The notes beneath the pieces were generated by a model. The model was given only the letters and a program-made list of their open reading frames with translations. It ran no database searches and was not told where the DNA came from. From Yoonia sp. (GTDB lineage Bacteria > Pseudomonadota > Alphaproteobacteria > Rhodobacterales > Rhodobacteraceae): a stretch of DNA of 64,000 bases. This document shows positions 17,146 through 26,869 of this stretch, one piece after another (the stretch's first letter is position 1; each line of letters begins with the position of its first letter). A program made the position numbers and the translations under genes. The stretch is from contig NZ_JAFMHJ010000001.1 in NCBI RefSeq assembly GCF_017854565.1, positions 1-64,000 on the forward strand, in the 5' to 3' direction.

Positions 17146-20100
17146 ACCTTGCGCCGTAGGCCCAAAGCAAGCATCGCGCCAGCATAAACCGTCAGCAGCC
17201 AAACCATCAGCCCGGCCACAAACCCCGCCATCGCCGCGCCGATCCCCCCGTTCAGCAACGGCAACACAGCCGCCACAGGCCCCCAAGGTGCCCCGGTGAT
17301 CAAGACAGGCGCAACAAGTGCTGCGAACAAGGCAACAGCCCCCAACGCACCCAATCCAGCCGGGGCAAACATCGCCAAACGTCGGCCACCCAACGCGCGT
17401 TTGGCCGATTGCACCTGCCGATACACATCGGCCTGCATCGCCATCAGCGACGGCACGATCAGCAGCACCAATATCATGCCGAAACCCAGACCAAACACCA
17501 GCGTGACCACCGTCGGCTTTAGAAACTCTGCCTGATTGGACCGCTCATAAAGAAGCGGCGCAAGGCCCAGTACCGTCGTCATCGTGGTCAGCATCACAGG
17601 GCGCAAACGATCCGCTGCGCCATCAATAATCGCAGGCACCAGCCCGCGATCAGCGGCATATTCATCCACCGTCGTGACCAGCACGATACTGTCGTTGATG
17701 ATAATCCCGACCATCCCGATCAGACCGACGACCGTGAACATACTCATCGGAATACCCCACAGGTTATGGCCGTAAATGGTGCCAACCAGACCAAAGGGAA
17801 TAATCGCCATCACCACCAGAGGGCGGGTCCAGCTACTGAAAACCCATGCCAAGGTCAGGTAAATCCCCAACAAAACCAGAACCAGCCCATTCAAGGCATC
17901 GCTTAGGAACTGGTTCTCTTGCTCGCTCAGCCCCGACAGCTTTGTTTCAATGCCAAAGTTGCTCTCGATCCGGGGCAGAATATCATCGTTGATAATCTTC
18001 TGAATTTCGGTCGCGCGCTCGGCGTTGTCATCATCCAGATCGCCAATCACGGAAATCAGCTGAATCCCATTTTCGCGCTGCACCGTCGAAAAACCGGTCC
18101 GGCTTTGCACCGTGACCACATCGGCCAGTGGGACATAAACGCCATCGGGCGTCCTGATCTGGGTGCGGTCCAGAAAATCGGCCGACAATTCGCCATCAGG
18201 CAATTCCACCCGGATCGTAGCCGAGCGCGCACCCTCGGGATAGCTCGCCGCCTCGATCCCGCCCAACCGGTTGCGCAATACACGTCCCAGCCCGTCAATA
18301 CTCAGCCCCAGCGCCTGCCCCTGCGGCGTGAGTTCAAGGATCAGTTCTTCTTTGTCATATGACAGCGTGTCCTCAAGTCCCGAAATTTCGGAGTATTGGA
18401 TCAGTTCAGTCTTCAACGCCTCTGCCGCCGCCTTTAGCGTATCGCTATCGGCGCCGAACATCTGGATATCCAGACTGTCACCACCGGGACCAGACCCCCA
18501 ACTGCGGAAACTGACCGTCTCGGCCATCGGGTGCTGCTGCACGCTTTCCTGCAATTCGGTGACAAAGGCCGCGCTGGAATAGGGGCGGCTGTCGGCGTCA
18601 ATCAGCTCGATCGTGATCGACCCCAACTGATCCGCATCCTTGGTTTCCGACCCCGCAATCGCGCGGCCCGAATTCCCACCGACCTCGGCCACGACGAACT
18701 TGAGCGGGCTTACGCCATATTCGTCCGCATACTTTGCACCCAGCGCCCCGGTCGCGCGCTGCATCTCGCGCATCATCGCAATCGTATCGTCGCGCGTCGC
18801 ACCCGGCAGCATCGCAAAGTTGCCGGTCACCTGCGCCTGCTCGGGTGAATTAAAGAACCGCCAACTGACATCGCCCTTGATGACCAGCGACACCTGACTG
18901 GCCAGCGCCAGCAACGCCAGCGCAAACACCGGATAGCGCGCCGCGATCACACCTGCCATGAACGGACGGAATAGCGTTTCACGCACCCAGTCAAAGCCAC
19001 GGTTCACGACACGCGATGGCATATCGTACCAATGCTCCTTGGCCGAATGGGCGATCGCATGGCTCAGGTGGTTGGGCAAGATCAGAAAACATTCAACCAG
19101 ACTGGCGGCCAAGACCACAATCACCGTAAACGGAATATCCGCGATAAGATCGCCAAAGCGCCCGCCAATAATCACCAGCCCGAAAAACGCAATGATCGTC
19201 GTGGTCGTTGCCGAAAAAACCGGGCTAAACATCCGTTTCGCAGCGTTTTCAGCGGCCTCGACCGGGCCTTCGCCCAATTGTCTGACCCGGTAATCGGCGT
19301 GTTCACCCACCACAATCGCATCGTCCACCACGATACCCAAGGTAATGATCAGCGCAAAAAGCGAGATCATGTTGATCGTGATGCCCACCGCATACATCAA
19401 CGCAATCGCGGCCAGCATCGCCACAGGAATACCGGCCGCCACCCAGAATGCCGTCCGCGCGTTCAAAAACAAGAACAGCAATGCCACGACCAGCAAAAGC
19501 CCGGTCAAACCGTTATCCAGCAGAATATCCAAACGCCCGGTAATCAGCTCTGCGCGGCCATTTGTCAGGGCAATCGACACGCCCGATGGCAATGACGCCG
19601 TCAATTCATCGGCCACCTCTTCGACGGTACGCTGCATGCCAATTGCATCACCCTGCGCCGACCGCTGCACCCGGATTTTGATCGCCGGATCATCGCCCAC
19701 GAAATATGCGCGGTCCCGGTCGGTGCCTTCCACCCTGATATCAGCCACATCCGCAATGGTCAGCTTGGACCCGTCAGGGTGCGACCGCAGCACGATCGCG
19801 CCAATGTCCTCGGCACTTCGCTTGGCCACGCCGGTCCGGACACGGGCGTTCGCGGACACGTCACCAGCCGGCGCGGCAGCCGCCTCTTCGGCGATCCGCT
19901 GGGCGATCTCGGACATGCCAATATCGTGCTCAATCAGCGACAGCGACGGCACCTCGACAATCGTGGACGGCGCCGCAACGCCTTGGATAATCACGCTGGT
20001 CACACCTTCGGCAAACAGCCGGATCGCCATTTCATCGGCAAAACGGCCCAGCTGATCGACCCCGACAGGGCCGGTGATCACCACATCCGTCACCCGATCC

Positions 20101-20534
20101 GACCAGCCGCCCCGGCGCACATTGGGATCTTCTGCATCTTCGGGCAGGTTACTGGTGCTATCAACGGCCAGCTGCACGTCCTCGGCCGCACGGTCAATGT
20201 CATACCCCGGCTCAAACTCCAGCTGGATCGACGCGCGTCCTTCGTTGGATCGCGATGACGAAGACGTCACGCCCTCAACCCCCAGCAACACAGGCTCCAA
20301 CACCTGCACAATGGCCGCATCCACATCTTCGGCGCCGGCCCCCTGCCACGTCACCGAAACCGTCAGATCATCCACTACGACATCGGGAAAAAACTGTGCG
20401 CGCATATTGGGATATGCAAACAACCCCGAGGTAATCATCAGCACCAACAGCAGATTTGCCGCCGTGCCATGGCGGGTAAAATACGACAGGATACCCCCGG
20501 CCCGTGCGCTTAGCTTGTCACCACCGGTTGCCAT
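17142..20534 (-). CDS. RND efflux transporter, AcrB/HAE1-type inner-membrane pump
   Basis: An 1130-residue proton-driven pump subunit. The N-terminal membrane helix (NLLLVLMITSGLFAYPNM) precedes the FFPDV and GAGAEDVDAAIVQVLEP porter blocks. The proton-relay Asp pair is present in GIVVDDAIVVGEHAD near residue 398. A second helical bundle near 880-1050 includes GIIINDSIVLVTTVDEYA. It is longer than AcrB because of extra hydrophobic segments after about residue 1070. The ATG overlaps the stop of the adaptor gene (TGATG), so the pump is the second gene of a two-gene operon. No outer-membrane TolC-type gene is beside it. Substrate unknown. Confidence 0.92.
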   Translation of the reverse strand: MATGGDKLSARAGGILSYFTRHGTAANLLLVLMITSGLFAYPNMRAQFFPDVVVDDLTVSVTWQGAGAEDVDAAIVQVLEPVLLGVEGVTSSSSRSNEGRASIQLEFEPGYDIDRAAEDVQLAVDSTSNLPEDAEDPNVRRGGWSDRVTDVVITGPVGVDQLGRFADEMAIRLFAEGVTSVIIQGVAAPSTIVEVPSLSLIEHDIGMSEIAQRIAEEAAAAPAGDVSANARVRTGVAKRSAEDIGAIVLRSHPDGSKLTIADVADIRVEGTDRDRAYFVGDDPAIKIRVQRSAQGDAIGMQRTVEEVADELTASLPSGVSIALTNGRAELITGRLDILLDNGLTGLLLVVALLFLFLNARTAFWVAAGIPVAMLAAIALMYAVGITINMISLFALIITLGIVVDDAIVVGEHADYRVRQLGEGPVEAAENAAKRMFSPVFSATTTTIIAFFGLVIIGGRFGDLIADIPFTVIVVLAASLVECFLILPNHLSHAIAHSAKEHWYDMPSRVVNRGFDWVRETLFRPFMAGVIAARYPVFALALLALASQVSLVIKGDVSWRFFNSPEQAQVTGNFAMLPGATRDDTIAMMREMQRATGALGAKYADEYGVSPLKFVVAEVGGNSGRAIAGSETKDADQLGSITIELIDADSRPYSSAAFVTELQESVQQHPMAETVSFRSWGSGPGGDSLDIQMFGADSDTLKAAAEALKTELIQYSEISGLEDTLSYDKEELILELTPQGQALGLSIDGLGRVLRNRLGGIEAASYPEGARSATIRVELPDGELSADFLDRTQIRTPDGVYVPLADVVTVQSRTGFSTVQRENGIQLISVIGDLDDDNAERATEIQKIINDDILPRIESNFGIETKLSGLSEQENQFLSDALNGLVLVLLGIYLTLAWVFSSWTRPLVVMAIIPFGLVGTIYGHNLWGIPMSMFTVVGLIGMVGIIINDSIVLVTTVDEYAADRGLVPAIIDGAADRLRPVMLTTMTTVLGLAPLLYERSNQAEFLKPTVVTLVFGLGFGMILVLLIVPSLMAMQADVYRQVQSAKRALGGRRLAMFAPAGLGALGAVALFAALVAPVLITGAPWGPVAAVLPLLNGGIGAAMAGFVAGLMVWLLTVYAGAMLALGLRRKV

Positions 20535-21988
20535 CAGCTGCCCATCCGGCTTTCCAGCCTCTCCACCGTTTCAGACGAAACCTGTTCGGCCTCAAGCTGG
20601 CCAATTATCCGGGCCTTCACCTCATCGGGCATGCGGCTTTCGGTGACAAAGCTCATCAGCTTCTCGCGCCGCTCCGCATCCAGCGTGATCATCGCGGGAC
20701 CTGTCGGTTCCTCGACCACACCGGGACGGATCGGGCGCACCTTGATCCCCGCGCCCAGCAATGGCGACCGCTCGGCAACAATCGTCGCTCCCGCCAAATC
20801 GCCAATGCCGATAATCACATCATCGCCCTGACGGCGCAGCAATGTCACCGCACCACTTTCCAGCCGGTCATCGTCACCCACGACAAGAACGGTTTGATCC
20901 GCCGCCACGGCCGTCGCCGGCACCAATGCCACGTTTTCCAGCGCCGGTTCCGCAATGCTGACGGTCACAAAATCACCGGGACGAAACCCCGGCGATGCCT
21001 CCAGCCGTGCAAACAGTAACCGACCTGTCTGCCCCGCACCCACGGTCGCCCCCTCGCGGGTAATCTGGCCCGTGGCGTGCAGGTTTACGCCCGACACATC
21101 CAACGCCACCCGCACCGGCGCTGTGATCAACGTCCCATTGCCATCCAAAAGCCGGGCATATTGCGATGTGGACACCCGAAACGCGACCTCTAGCCGGGTG
21201 GGATCAACCAATTGCGCAAAGCGTTCATTTGCGGCGACCCGACCACCAAGGCTGATCGTGACATCAGCCAAAGTCCCATCAAAAGCTGCGAAAACCTCCG
21301 TATTCGCGACCTCGCGCTCGGCCTCGGCGACGCTGATGCGGGCGCGGGCAAGGCGGGTCATGGCCTGATCAATCCGTGCCTCGGCAGACGCCAGCGATTG
21401 CCTGCGGTTCAAAACCGATGCCTGCGCGCTGGACGCGGCCAGTGCTGCGTTTTCAACTGCGGCGGTCGTGCCCACACCACGGGTCTGCAAATCGCGGGCA
21501 CGGACCAGCGCCTGTTCTTGCAGGCTGGCCTGCGCCTGCGCGCCCGTCAGCTCATCGCGGGCCAAGATCAGCGCACGTTCCGCATCGCGCAGCTCGGCCT
21601 GAGCATCCTGTAGGTCCGCACGCACACGGTCCAACGCCGCCTGCGCCTCGACCGGGTCGATACGCAGCAGACGCTGGCCCGCAGTCACGGTGCCCCCTTC
21701 GATCAACGCATCGCTCGCCTCAAGAACCGTGCCACCCGTCGCACTGCGCAAATCAAGCGTGCGCTGGCTACGCAATTCGCCGAAAACCGTCAACTCGGGC
21801 GTGATCGTCACCGGCACTATCGTCACAACATTCACTGCAAACACACGTTCGCGCTGCGGGAAACTGCGGGGTTCTTCGTTCATCCGGGCGACAACGGCAC
21901 CGCGCACCAAAATCCCGGCCCATGCGATAATCGCAAGGGTCACTGCCAACAGAAAGATGCCCATCAGGCTACGACGCAGAAAACGCAT
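20534..21988 (-). CDS. RND efflux periplasmic adaptor (HlyD/AcrA family)
   Basis: A 484-residue membrane-fusion protein. One N-terminal membrane anchor lies near residues 11-30 (IFLLAVTLAIIAWAGILVRG). A lipoyl/barrel half is followed by a long coiled coil near residues 115-230 (alanine- and arginine-rich heptads such as LQDAQAELRDAERALILARDE), then the second lipoyl half ANTEVFAAFDGTLADV and a beta-barrel region. It would bridge the pump to an outer-membrane channel. AAGGA lies ten bases upstream of the ATG. An unusually long C-terminal extension (about residues 415-484) ends in charged helices of unknown role. Confidence 0.9.
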   Translation of the reverse strand: MRFLRRSLMGIFLLAVTLAIIAWAGILVRGAVVARMNEEPRSFPQRERVFAVNVVTIVPVTITPELTVFGELRSQRTLDLRSATGGTVLEASDALIEGGTVTAGQRLLRIDPVEAQAALDRVRADLQDAQAELRDAERALILARDELTGAQAQASLQEQALVRARDLQTRGVGTTAAVENAALAASSAQASVLNRRQSLASAEARIDQAMTRLARARISVAEAEREVANTEVFAAFDGTLADVTISLGGRVAANERFAQLVDPTRLEVAFRVSTSQYARLLDGNGTLITAPVRVALDVSGVNLHATGQITREGATVGAGQTGRLLFARLEASPGFRPGDFVTVSIAEPALENVALVPATAVAADQTVLVVGDDDRLESGAVTLLRRQGDDVIIGIGDLAGATIVAERSPLLGAGIKVRPIRPGVVEEPTGPAMITLDAERREKLMSFVTESRMPDEVKARIIGQLEAEQVSSETVERLESRMGS

Positions 21989-22018
21989 TATTCAGGTATC
22001 CTTGATCAACTTCACACA

Positions 22019-22039
22019 GATAGGCCCCGCAGGCCTGTC
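22019..22039. repeat. Inverted repeat upstream of the RND operon
   Basis: GATAGGCC and GGCCTGTC form eight pairs (one G-T) around a five-base loop, 31-51 bases upstream of the adaptor ATG and downstream of moaB. No T-run follows, so a terminator is unlikely; it could be a regulatory hairpin or operator. Confidence 0.3.
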
Positions 22040-22054
22040 CGTCCAGTTTCACGC

Positions 22055-22068
22055 AGTAACATGTTACT
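22055..22068. promoter_or_regulatory. Perfect 14-base palindrome, candidate operator of the RND operon
   Basis: AGTAACATGTTACT is identical to its reverse complement. It straddles the moaB stop codon and lies 67-80 bases before the RND adaptor start, a position compatible with a TetR- or MarR-type operator controlling the pump. No regulator gene is adjacent. Confidence 0.35.
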
Positions 22069-22606
22069 TACGGCGCAGATGTTCGTCCAATCGCGGCATG
22101 ATCTCCACAAAATTGCAGGGCCGGTGCCGATAATCGAGCTGTCTGCCCAAAATTTCATCCCACGCATCCTTGCACGCACCCGGACTGCCCGGCAGCGCAA
22201 ACAAATACGTGCCCTGCGCGACACCCGCCGTTGCCCGGCTTTGCACAGCGCTGGTGCCGATCTTTTTCATGCTGACGATGGTGAAGACCGTGCCAAAGGC
22301 ATCAATTTCCTTTTCATACACATCCCGGTGCGCCTCGACGGTGACATCGCGCCCGGTCAGGCCCGTCCCCCCGGTGGAAATCACAACGTCAATGCCGTCA
22401 TCCGCACACCATATGCGCAGCTGATCGGAAATCTGGTCGCGCTCATCAGTGATGATCTTGCGATCGGCAAGCGTGTGCCCGGCGGCGGCAATCCGATCCA
22501 CCAGAACCTGACCCGATTTATCATTGGCCAACTGGCGGGTATCGCTGACCGTCAGCACCGCAATGCGCACCGGCACAAACGCCATCGTCTCATCAATCCG
22601 GCTCAT
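22064..22606 (-). CDS. moaB: Molybdenum cofactor biosynthesis protein MoaB
   Basis: A 180-residue protein of the MoaB/MogA fold, involved in molybdopterin adenylation. Characteristic blocks are AVLTVSDTRQLANDKSGQ near residue 15, VVISTGGTGLTGRDVT near residue 72, and FALPGSPGACKDAWDEIL near residue 139. The ATG overlaps the stop of the uracil-DNA glycosylase gene (ATGA), so the two are co-translated. It is separate from the other molybdenum-cofactor genes at 42440-46489. Confidence 0.93.
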   Translation of the reverse strand: MSRIDETMAFVPVRIAVLTVSDTRQLANDKSGQVLVDRIAAAGHTLADRKIITDERDQISDQLRIWCADDGIDVVISTGGTGLTGRDVTVEAHRDVYEKEIDAFGTVFTIVSMKKIGTSAVQSRATAGVAQGTYLFALPGSPGACKDAWDEILGRQLDYRHRPCNFVEIMPRLDEHLRRK

Positions 22607-23391
22607 GCCTGCAACCTCGCCTTTAATGCCAATAAATCTGCCCACGCTTCGCGCTTGGCCGCGACATTCCGCAGCAAATGATCGGGATGGAACATGGGCA
22701 ATGTCGGGCGGCCCATGACCTCGGCCCATTCACCACGTATCCGGCTGATCCCATTGCGCCCCAGCAACGCCTGACAGGGCGTATTGCCCATCAGCACAAT
22801 CACCTGCGGATCGGCCAGCGCGATATGGCGGTACAAAAACGGCAACATCATCGCAAGCTCATCCGCATCCGGCGTGCGGTTCGTCGGTGGTCGCCACGGC
22901 AACACAGTGGTGACATAGACGCCGCGATGCGCATCCGCTGGGGCACGCCCCAGATCAATCGCTTCCAGCATCCGGTCCAACAATTGCCCGGCCCGCCCGA
23001 CAAACGGCTTGCCCGCCCGGTCCTCGTCGCGGTCCGGCGGCTCGCCGATAATCATCACCCGCGCCGCAGGCGACCCGTCCGCGAACACAAAACGCCGCGC
23101 GCCGCGCTTAATCTCACACAGTTCGAACGCTTCCATCGCGGCTGCCAACGCTGGTAAATCATGCGCCCCCGCAGCCGCAGCGCGCGCGATGGCAACAGCA
23201 TCAACAGCGACCGGCTCCGGGATGGGCGGCGGCCCGTCAGGCGCAGGTGCCAGCTTGGCCGTGGGCGCAGGCTTGGCCACCTCCAACGCATAGCGATCCA
23301 CCGGCGCGTCCAAAATCGCATCCGTCACGCCCAACTCGACCTGCCATTCCAGCAGCGCGCGGTCGTCCCAATATGTGTTGCCCGAATCCAT
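22603..23391 (-). CDS. Uracil-DNA glycosylase (family 4/5-like)
   Basis: A 262-residue DNA-repair enzyme that would remove uracil from DNA. The core begins near residue 90 after a Pro/Ala-rich N-terminal extension. Motif A is [20 protein letters not shown] near residue 122 (the usual form is GEAPGxxED), and the C-terminal motif is FHPDHLLRN near residue 240. Only one Cys of the Fe-S ligand set of thermophilic family-4 enzymes (LCEIKR) is obvious. The usual KCRPPxNR block reads LPWRPPTNR, with Trp for Cys. Start ATG at 23391 is the first with family-like sequence after it. Confidence 0.85.
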   Translation of the reverse strand: MDSGNTYWDDRALLEWQVELGVTDAILDAPVDRYALEVAKPAPTAKLAPAPDGPPPIPEPVAVDAVAIARAAAAGAHDLPALAAAMEAFELCEIKRGARRFVFADGSPAARVMIIGEPPDRDEDRAGKPFVGRAGQLLDRMLEAIDLGRAPADAHRGVYVTTVLPWRPPTNRTPDADELAMMLPFLYRHIALADPQVIVLMGNTPCQALLGRNGISRIRGEWAEVMGRPTLPMFHPDHLLRNVAAKREAWADLLALKARLQA

Positions 23392-23496
23392 AACCAGCAC
23401 GATATGCCGGATCGCAGCGGATGTGCAGTGGGTCTGCCATTGATGCGCGCCATTGGCCTGCCTATAAGTGCAACAAACCACGATCAGGAGCCCGCC

Positions 23497-24447
23497 ATGA
23501 CATTCCGCGCCAAGCATCTACTGGGCATCGAACACCTGCACCCCACCGAAATCACCACCCTGCTCGACCTTGCCGACAGCTACGCCGACCATAACCGCCG
23601 CGGCATCGCCCACCGCGACGTGTTGGCCGGGCTGACGCAAATCAACATGTTTTTCGAAAGCTCCACCCGCACGCAGGCAAGTTTTGAGCTGGCCGGCAAA
23701 CGGCTTGGTGCCGATGTGATGAACATGGGGATGCAGGCGTCGTCGATCAAAAAAGGCGAAACCCTGATCGACACCGCGCTGACCCTGAACGCAATGCGCC
23801 CCGATCTGCTGGTCGTGCGGCACCCACATTCGGGCGCAGTCGATCTGCTGGCGCAAAAGGTGAACTGCGCGGTGCTCAATGCAGGCGACGGCAAACACGA
23901 ACATCCCACGCAGGCCTTGCTGGATGCGCTGACCATCCGCCGTGCCAAAGGAAGGTTGCACCGTCTGTCCATCGCCATCTGCGGCGACATCGCCCACAGC
24001 CGCGTCGCGCGGTCCAATATCATGCTGCTGGGCAAAATGGAAAACCGGATCAGGCTGATCGCGCCCCCCACACTGATGCCCGCAGGCGTCTCCGAATTCG
24101 GCTGCGAGGTGTTCGAGAACATGGAAGAGGGCCTGCGCGACGTCGATGTCGTCATGATGCTGCGCCTTCAAAAGGAACGGATGGATGGCGGTTTCATCCC
24201 GTCAGAGCGGGAATATTTCCACCGCTACGGCCTTGATGCCGCCAAACTCAGCCACGCCAAACCCGATGCCATCGTGATGCACCCCGGCCCGATGAACCGC
24301 GGCGTTGAAATCGACGGCAACATCGCCGACGACATCAACCGCTCCGTGATTCAGGAACAGGTCGAAATGGGCGTCGCCGTGCGCATGGCCGCAATGGACC
24401 TTCTGGCCCGGAACCTGCGGGCCCAACGCCAAGAGGTCATGGTATGA
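23497..24447 (+). CDS. pyrB: Aspartate carbamoyltransferase catalytic subunit
   Basis: A 316-residue enzyme that condenses carbamoyl phosphate with aspartate, the first committed pyrimidine step. The carbamoyl-phosphate site [12 protein letters not shown] is near residue 52, [12 protein letters not shown] near residue 134, and a late block [12 protein letters not shown] near residue 263. CAGGAG at 23485-23490 is a good ribosome-binding site for ATG 23497. No regulatory subunit gene pyrI is present. The stop overlaps the next gene (ATGA). The pyrC-like gene four genes downstream is probably its structural partner. Confidence 0.96.
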   Translation: MTFRAKHLLGIEHLHPTEITTLLDLADSYADHNRRGIAHRDVLAGLTQINMFFESSTRTQASFELAGKRLGADVMNMGMQASSIKKGETLIDTALTLNAMRPDLLVVRHPHSGAVDLLAQKVNCAVLNAGDGKHEHPTQALLDALTIRRAKGRLHRLSIAICGDIAHSRVARSNIMLLGKMENRIRLIAPPTLMPAGVSEFGCEVFENMEEGLRDVDVVMMLRLQKERMDGGFIPSEREYFHRYGLDAAKLSHAKPDAIVMHPGPMNRGVEIDGNIADDINRSVIQEQVEMGVAVRMAAMDLLARNLRAQRQEVMV

Positions 24448-24956
24448 CCCTCGATATTCCCGCCAATGACTTTGGCCAAATCCGCGTCCTTGCTACGCAA
24501 ACCCCGCTGGCCCCCGACGCGCCCGATCAACTGGCGCAGCTTTTGGGCACAGACGCGCTGGACCCCACATATATCGACGTCGTCAACATTGCCGATCTCG
24601 GCCCCCTCATGCTCAGCGACTATATTGCCCAAGGCTACGACATGGCGACCGATGCCATGGACCGTGACGCAGTGAACACGATCACCGGCTATGCGATCCT
24701 GATCCTGTCGCGCGCAGCACGCAGCGAAAAGGTCACGCTCTCGCTTGCGCCCGGTGTCCGCCACGTCACGACCTACGCGCCCACCATGGAACTGATCGCG
24801 CCAACGCACCTGCCCGACGCCTCGGCCAAAGGCGTGATCGGCAGCCCACCGACCAAAGCACCCAAATCCGACGCCCGCATCGGCGGCATGGTGGCCACCG
24901 TGGCGCTTTTGCTGATGTTCGCGCTGGTTGGGCTGATGATCTGGGTGGCGGGCTGA
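24444..24956 (+). CDS. Conserved hypothetical protein with C-terminal membrane anchor, in the pyr operon
   Basis: A 170-residue protein with no recognised domain. Residues 1-140 look soluble, with the short hydrophobic stretch [14 protein letters not shown] single membrane segment near 147-170 ([20 protein letters not shown]) ends the protein, so it is tail-anchored with the N-terminus in the cytoplasm. The ATG overlaps the pyrB stop. The next gene begins two bases after this one ends, so the block is one operon. Function unknown. Confidence 0.75.
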   Translation: MTLDIPANDFGQIRVLATQTPLAPDAPDQLAQLLGTDALDPTYIDVVNIADLGPLMLSDYIAQGYDMATDAMDRDAVNTITGYAILILSRAARSEKVTLSLAPGVRHVTTYAPTMELIAPTHLPDASAKGVIGSPPTKAPKSDARIGGMVATVALLLMFALVGLMIWVAG

Positions 24957-24957
24957 C

Positions 24958-25512
24958 GTGCCGACACTGACCGACACCACGCGAACACCCCCCCACGACC
25001 AATGGGCCGGGGTTGTGGACAAGGACGAAACGATCATCTGGCAGGGTCAGCCCGACAGCGGCTTTATCCTCAGCTTCAGGATGATCCTCGGCGCCGCATT
25101 CGGCACCGTTTTTGCCGGCTCCGCGCTTTATTGGATGATCGTCTCGGCGCAGGCAGGCAGCAAAGTGTGGATGATTGGCTTGATCCACATGGCCGTCGGC
25201 ATCGCGCTTGCAGCGGGATCACTGCTCAAACCCGCATATGGCCGCCGGCGGACATCATACATGCTGACCGACAAACGCGCGTATATCGCCACCAATCTGC
25301 CGCTCATCGGTCGCAGCCTCAAATCCTATCCGATCACCAAAGACACCGTGATCGACTACCAGGACGCGACCCTCCCCAGCATCATCTTCGCCAAAAACAG
25401 CCTGCGTGCCAAAAACGGTATGAAAATCGACATGCCCATTGGCTTTGAACGCATCCGCGATGGGCACGCCGTACTTGGCCACCTGCGCCAAATTCAGGAC
25501 GGCAGCGCATGA
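24958..25512 (+). CDS. Membrane protein with PH-like (bPH) domain, in the pyr operon
   Basis: A 184-residue protein starting with GTG. Two adjacent membrane segments lie near residues 37-62 (SFRMILGAAFGTVFAGSALYW) and 70-88. A PH-like region follows with the typical YMLTDKRAYIATN and TIWQGQPD-like features of bacterial PH proteins. It has sometimes been mislabelled as a carbamoyltransferase subunit because of its position. It has no relation to that enzyme. Function unknown. Confidence 0.7.
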   Translation: MPTLTDTTRTPPHDQWAGVVDKDETIIWQGQPDSGFILSFRMILGAAFGTVFAGSALYWMIVSAQAGSKVWMIGLIHMAVGIALAAGSLLKPAYGRRRTSYMLTDKRAYIATNLPLIGRSLKSYPITKDTVIDYQDATLPSIIFAKNSLRAKNGMKIDMPIGFERIRDGHAVLGHLRQIQDGSA

Positions 25513-25585
25513 TCGCAAATCGGATCAACCCTTGCCCCACAGGTAATTTCCCGGCAAAACACCGCCATGCAGGAAGTCTCGTAAA

Positions 25586-26869
25586 ATGACACAGACCCTT
25601 TTCATCAACGCCCGTTTGATCGACCCCGTCGCGCTGACCGACAGCCGCGGCGCGCTGTTGATGCGCAATGGCAAAATCACCGCGGTCTACGAAACCGCGC
25701 CGACGCCCCCAAAAGGTGCCAGCGTCATTGATTGCGGTGGCCAATGTCTGGCGCCGGGGATCATCGACATCGGCGTAAAAGTCAGCGAACCGGGCGAACG
25801 CCACAAGGAATCCTTTCGCACTGCCGGGCGCGCGGCCGCCGCCGGAGGCGTCACCACAATCGTGACACGCCCCGATACCAGCCCCGCCATCGACACCCCT
25901 GAAACGCTTGAATTCGTCGCCCGCCGCGCCGCGCTCGATGCGCCCGTCAACGTGTTGCCAATGGCCGCCCTGACCAAAGGGCGCGATGGCCGCGAGATGA
26001 CCGAAATCGGTTTTCTCCAGGACGCAGGCGCCGTGGCCTTTACCGATTGCGACCGGGTGATCAGCAACACCAAGGTCTTTAGCCGCGCCCTGACCTACGC
26101 GCGTTCCCTCGACGCGCTGGTCATTGCCCACGTCCAGGATCCGGGCCTGTCTGACGGCGCGGCCGTGACATCGGGCAAATTCGCCTCTCTGCGCGGCCTG
26201 CCGGGTGTGTCGCCCATGGCCGAACGCATGGCGCTGGACCGCGATATCGCGCTGCTGGAAATGACCGGTGCGCGCTATCACGCCGATCAGATCACAACCG
26301 CCCGCGCCCTGCCCGCGCTGGAACGCGCCAAACGGAACGGGCTGCGCATCACGGCGGGGATCGGCATCCACCACCTGACGCTGAACGAACTGGACGTCGC
26401 CGACTACCGGACCTTCTTCAAACTCAAACCACCGCTGCGCAGCGAAGACGACAGGCAGGCCGTCGTGCAGGCCGTGGCCGACGGCCTGATCGACATCATC
26501 AGTTCGATGCACAGCCCCCAAGACGAAGAAAGCAAACGCCTGCCCTTCGAAGAAGCCGCCAGCGGCGCCGTGGGACTGGAAACGCTGCTGCCGGCCGCCC
26601 TGCGACTGTACCATGCCGATGCAATCGACCTGCCGCGTCTGTTTCGGGCACTTTCGTTAAACCCTGCGCATCTGCTTGGCCTTGCCGCTGGGCGGCTGTT
26701 GGCAGGCGCCCCGGCCGATCTGATCTTGTTCGACCCCGATGCGCCGTTCCAACTGGACCGCGCGCGTCTGATGTCGAAATCGAAAAACACCCCGTTTGAC
26801 GGGGCACGTATGCAGGGCAAAGTCCTTGGCACATGGGTCGCAGGCACCCGCATCTGGGAGGGTCACTGA
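25586..26869 (+). CDS. pyrC: Dihydroorotase-like protein lacking catalytic residues (PyrC'-type)
   Basis: A 427-residue amidohydrolase-fold protein collinear with class I dihydroorotases. The metal-binding HxH normally found in PGxIDxHxH is replaced: the sequence reads APGIIDIGVKVSEPGE, with Gly63 and Lys65. The downstream metal His reads YHADQITTA (Gln235), and the TDHAPH block reads SMHSPQ at 307-312 with Met308 for the catalytic Asp and Gln312 for His. H182 (IAHVQD) and the FTDCD region remain. This parallels PyrC' (PyrX) of Pseudomonas, an inactive homologue needed for assembly of aspartate carbamoyltransferase. A separate active dihydroorotase should exist elsewhere. The stop overlaps plsY (TGATG). 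Confidence 0.85.
   Translation: MTQTLFINARLIDPVALTDSRGALLMRNGKITAVYETAPTPPKGASVIDCGGQCLAPGIIDIGVKVSEPGERHKESFRTAGRAAAAGGVTTIVTRPDTSPAIDTPETLEFVARRAALDAPVNVLPMAALTKGRDGREMTEIGFLQDAGAVAFTDCDRVISNTKVFSRALTYARSLDALVIAHVQDPGLSDGAAVTSGKFASLRGLPGVSPMAERMALDRDIALLEMTGARYHADQITTARALPALERAKRNGLRITAGIGIHHLTLNELDVADYRTFFKLKPPLRSEDDRQAVVQAVADGLIDIISSMHSPQDEESKRLPFEEAASGAVGLETLLPAALRLYHADAIDLPRLFRALSLNPAHLLGLAAGRLLAGAPADLILFDPDAPFQLDRARLMSKSKNTPFDGARMQGKVLGTWVAGTRIWEGH

Noticed and set aside
25382-26614. 410-codon minus-strand frame opposite the pyrC-like gene
   Set aside because: Gly/His/Arg-rich composition typical of an antisense shadow in high-G+C DNA; pyrC' is clearly the coding strand.
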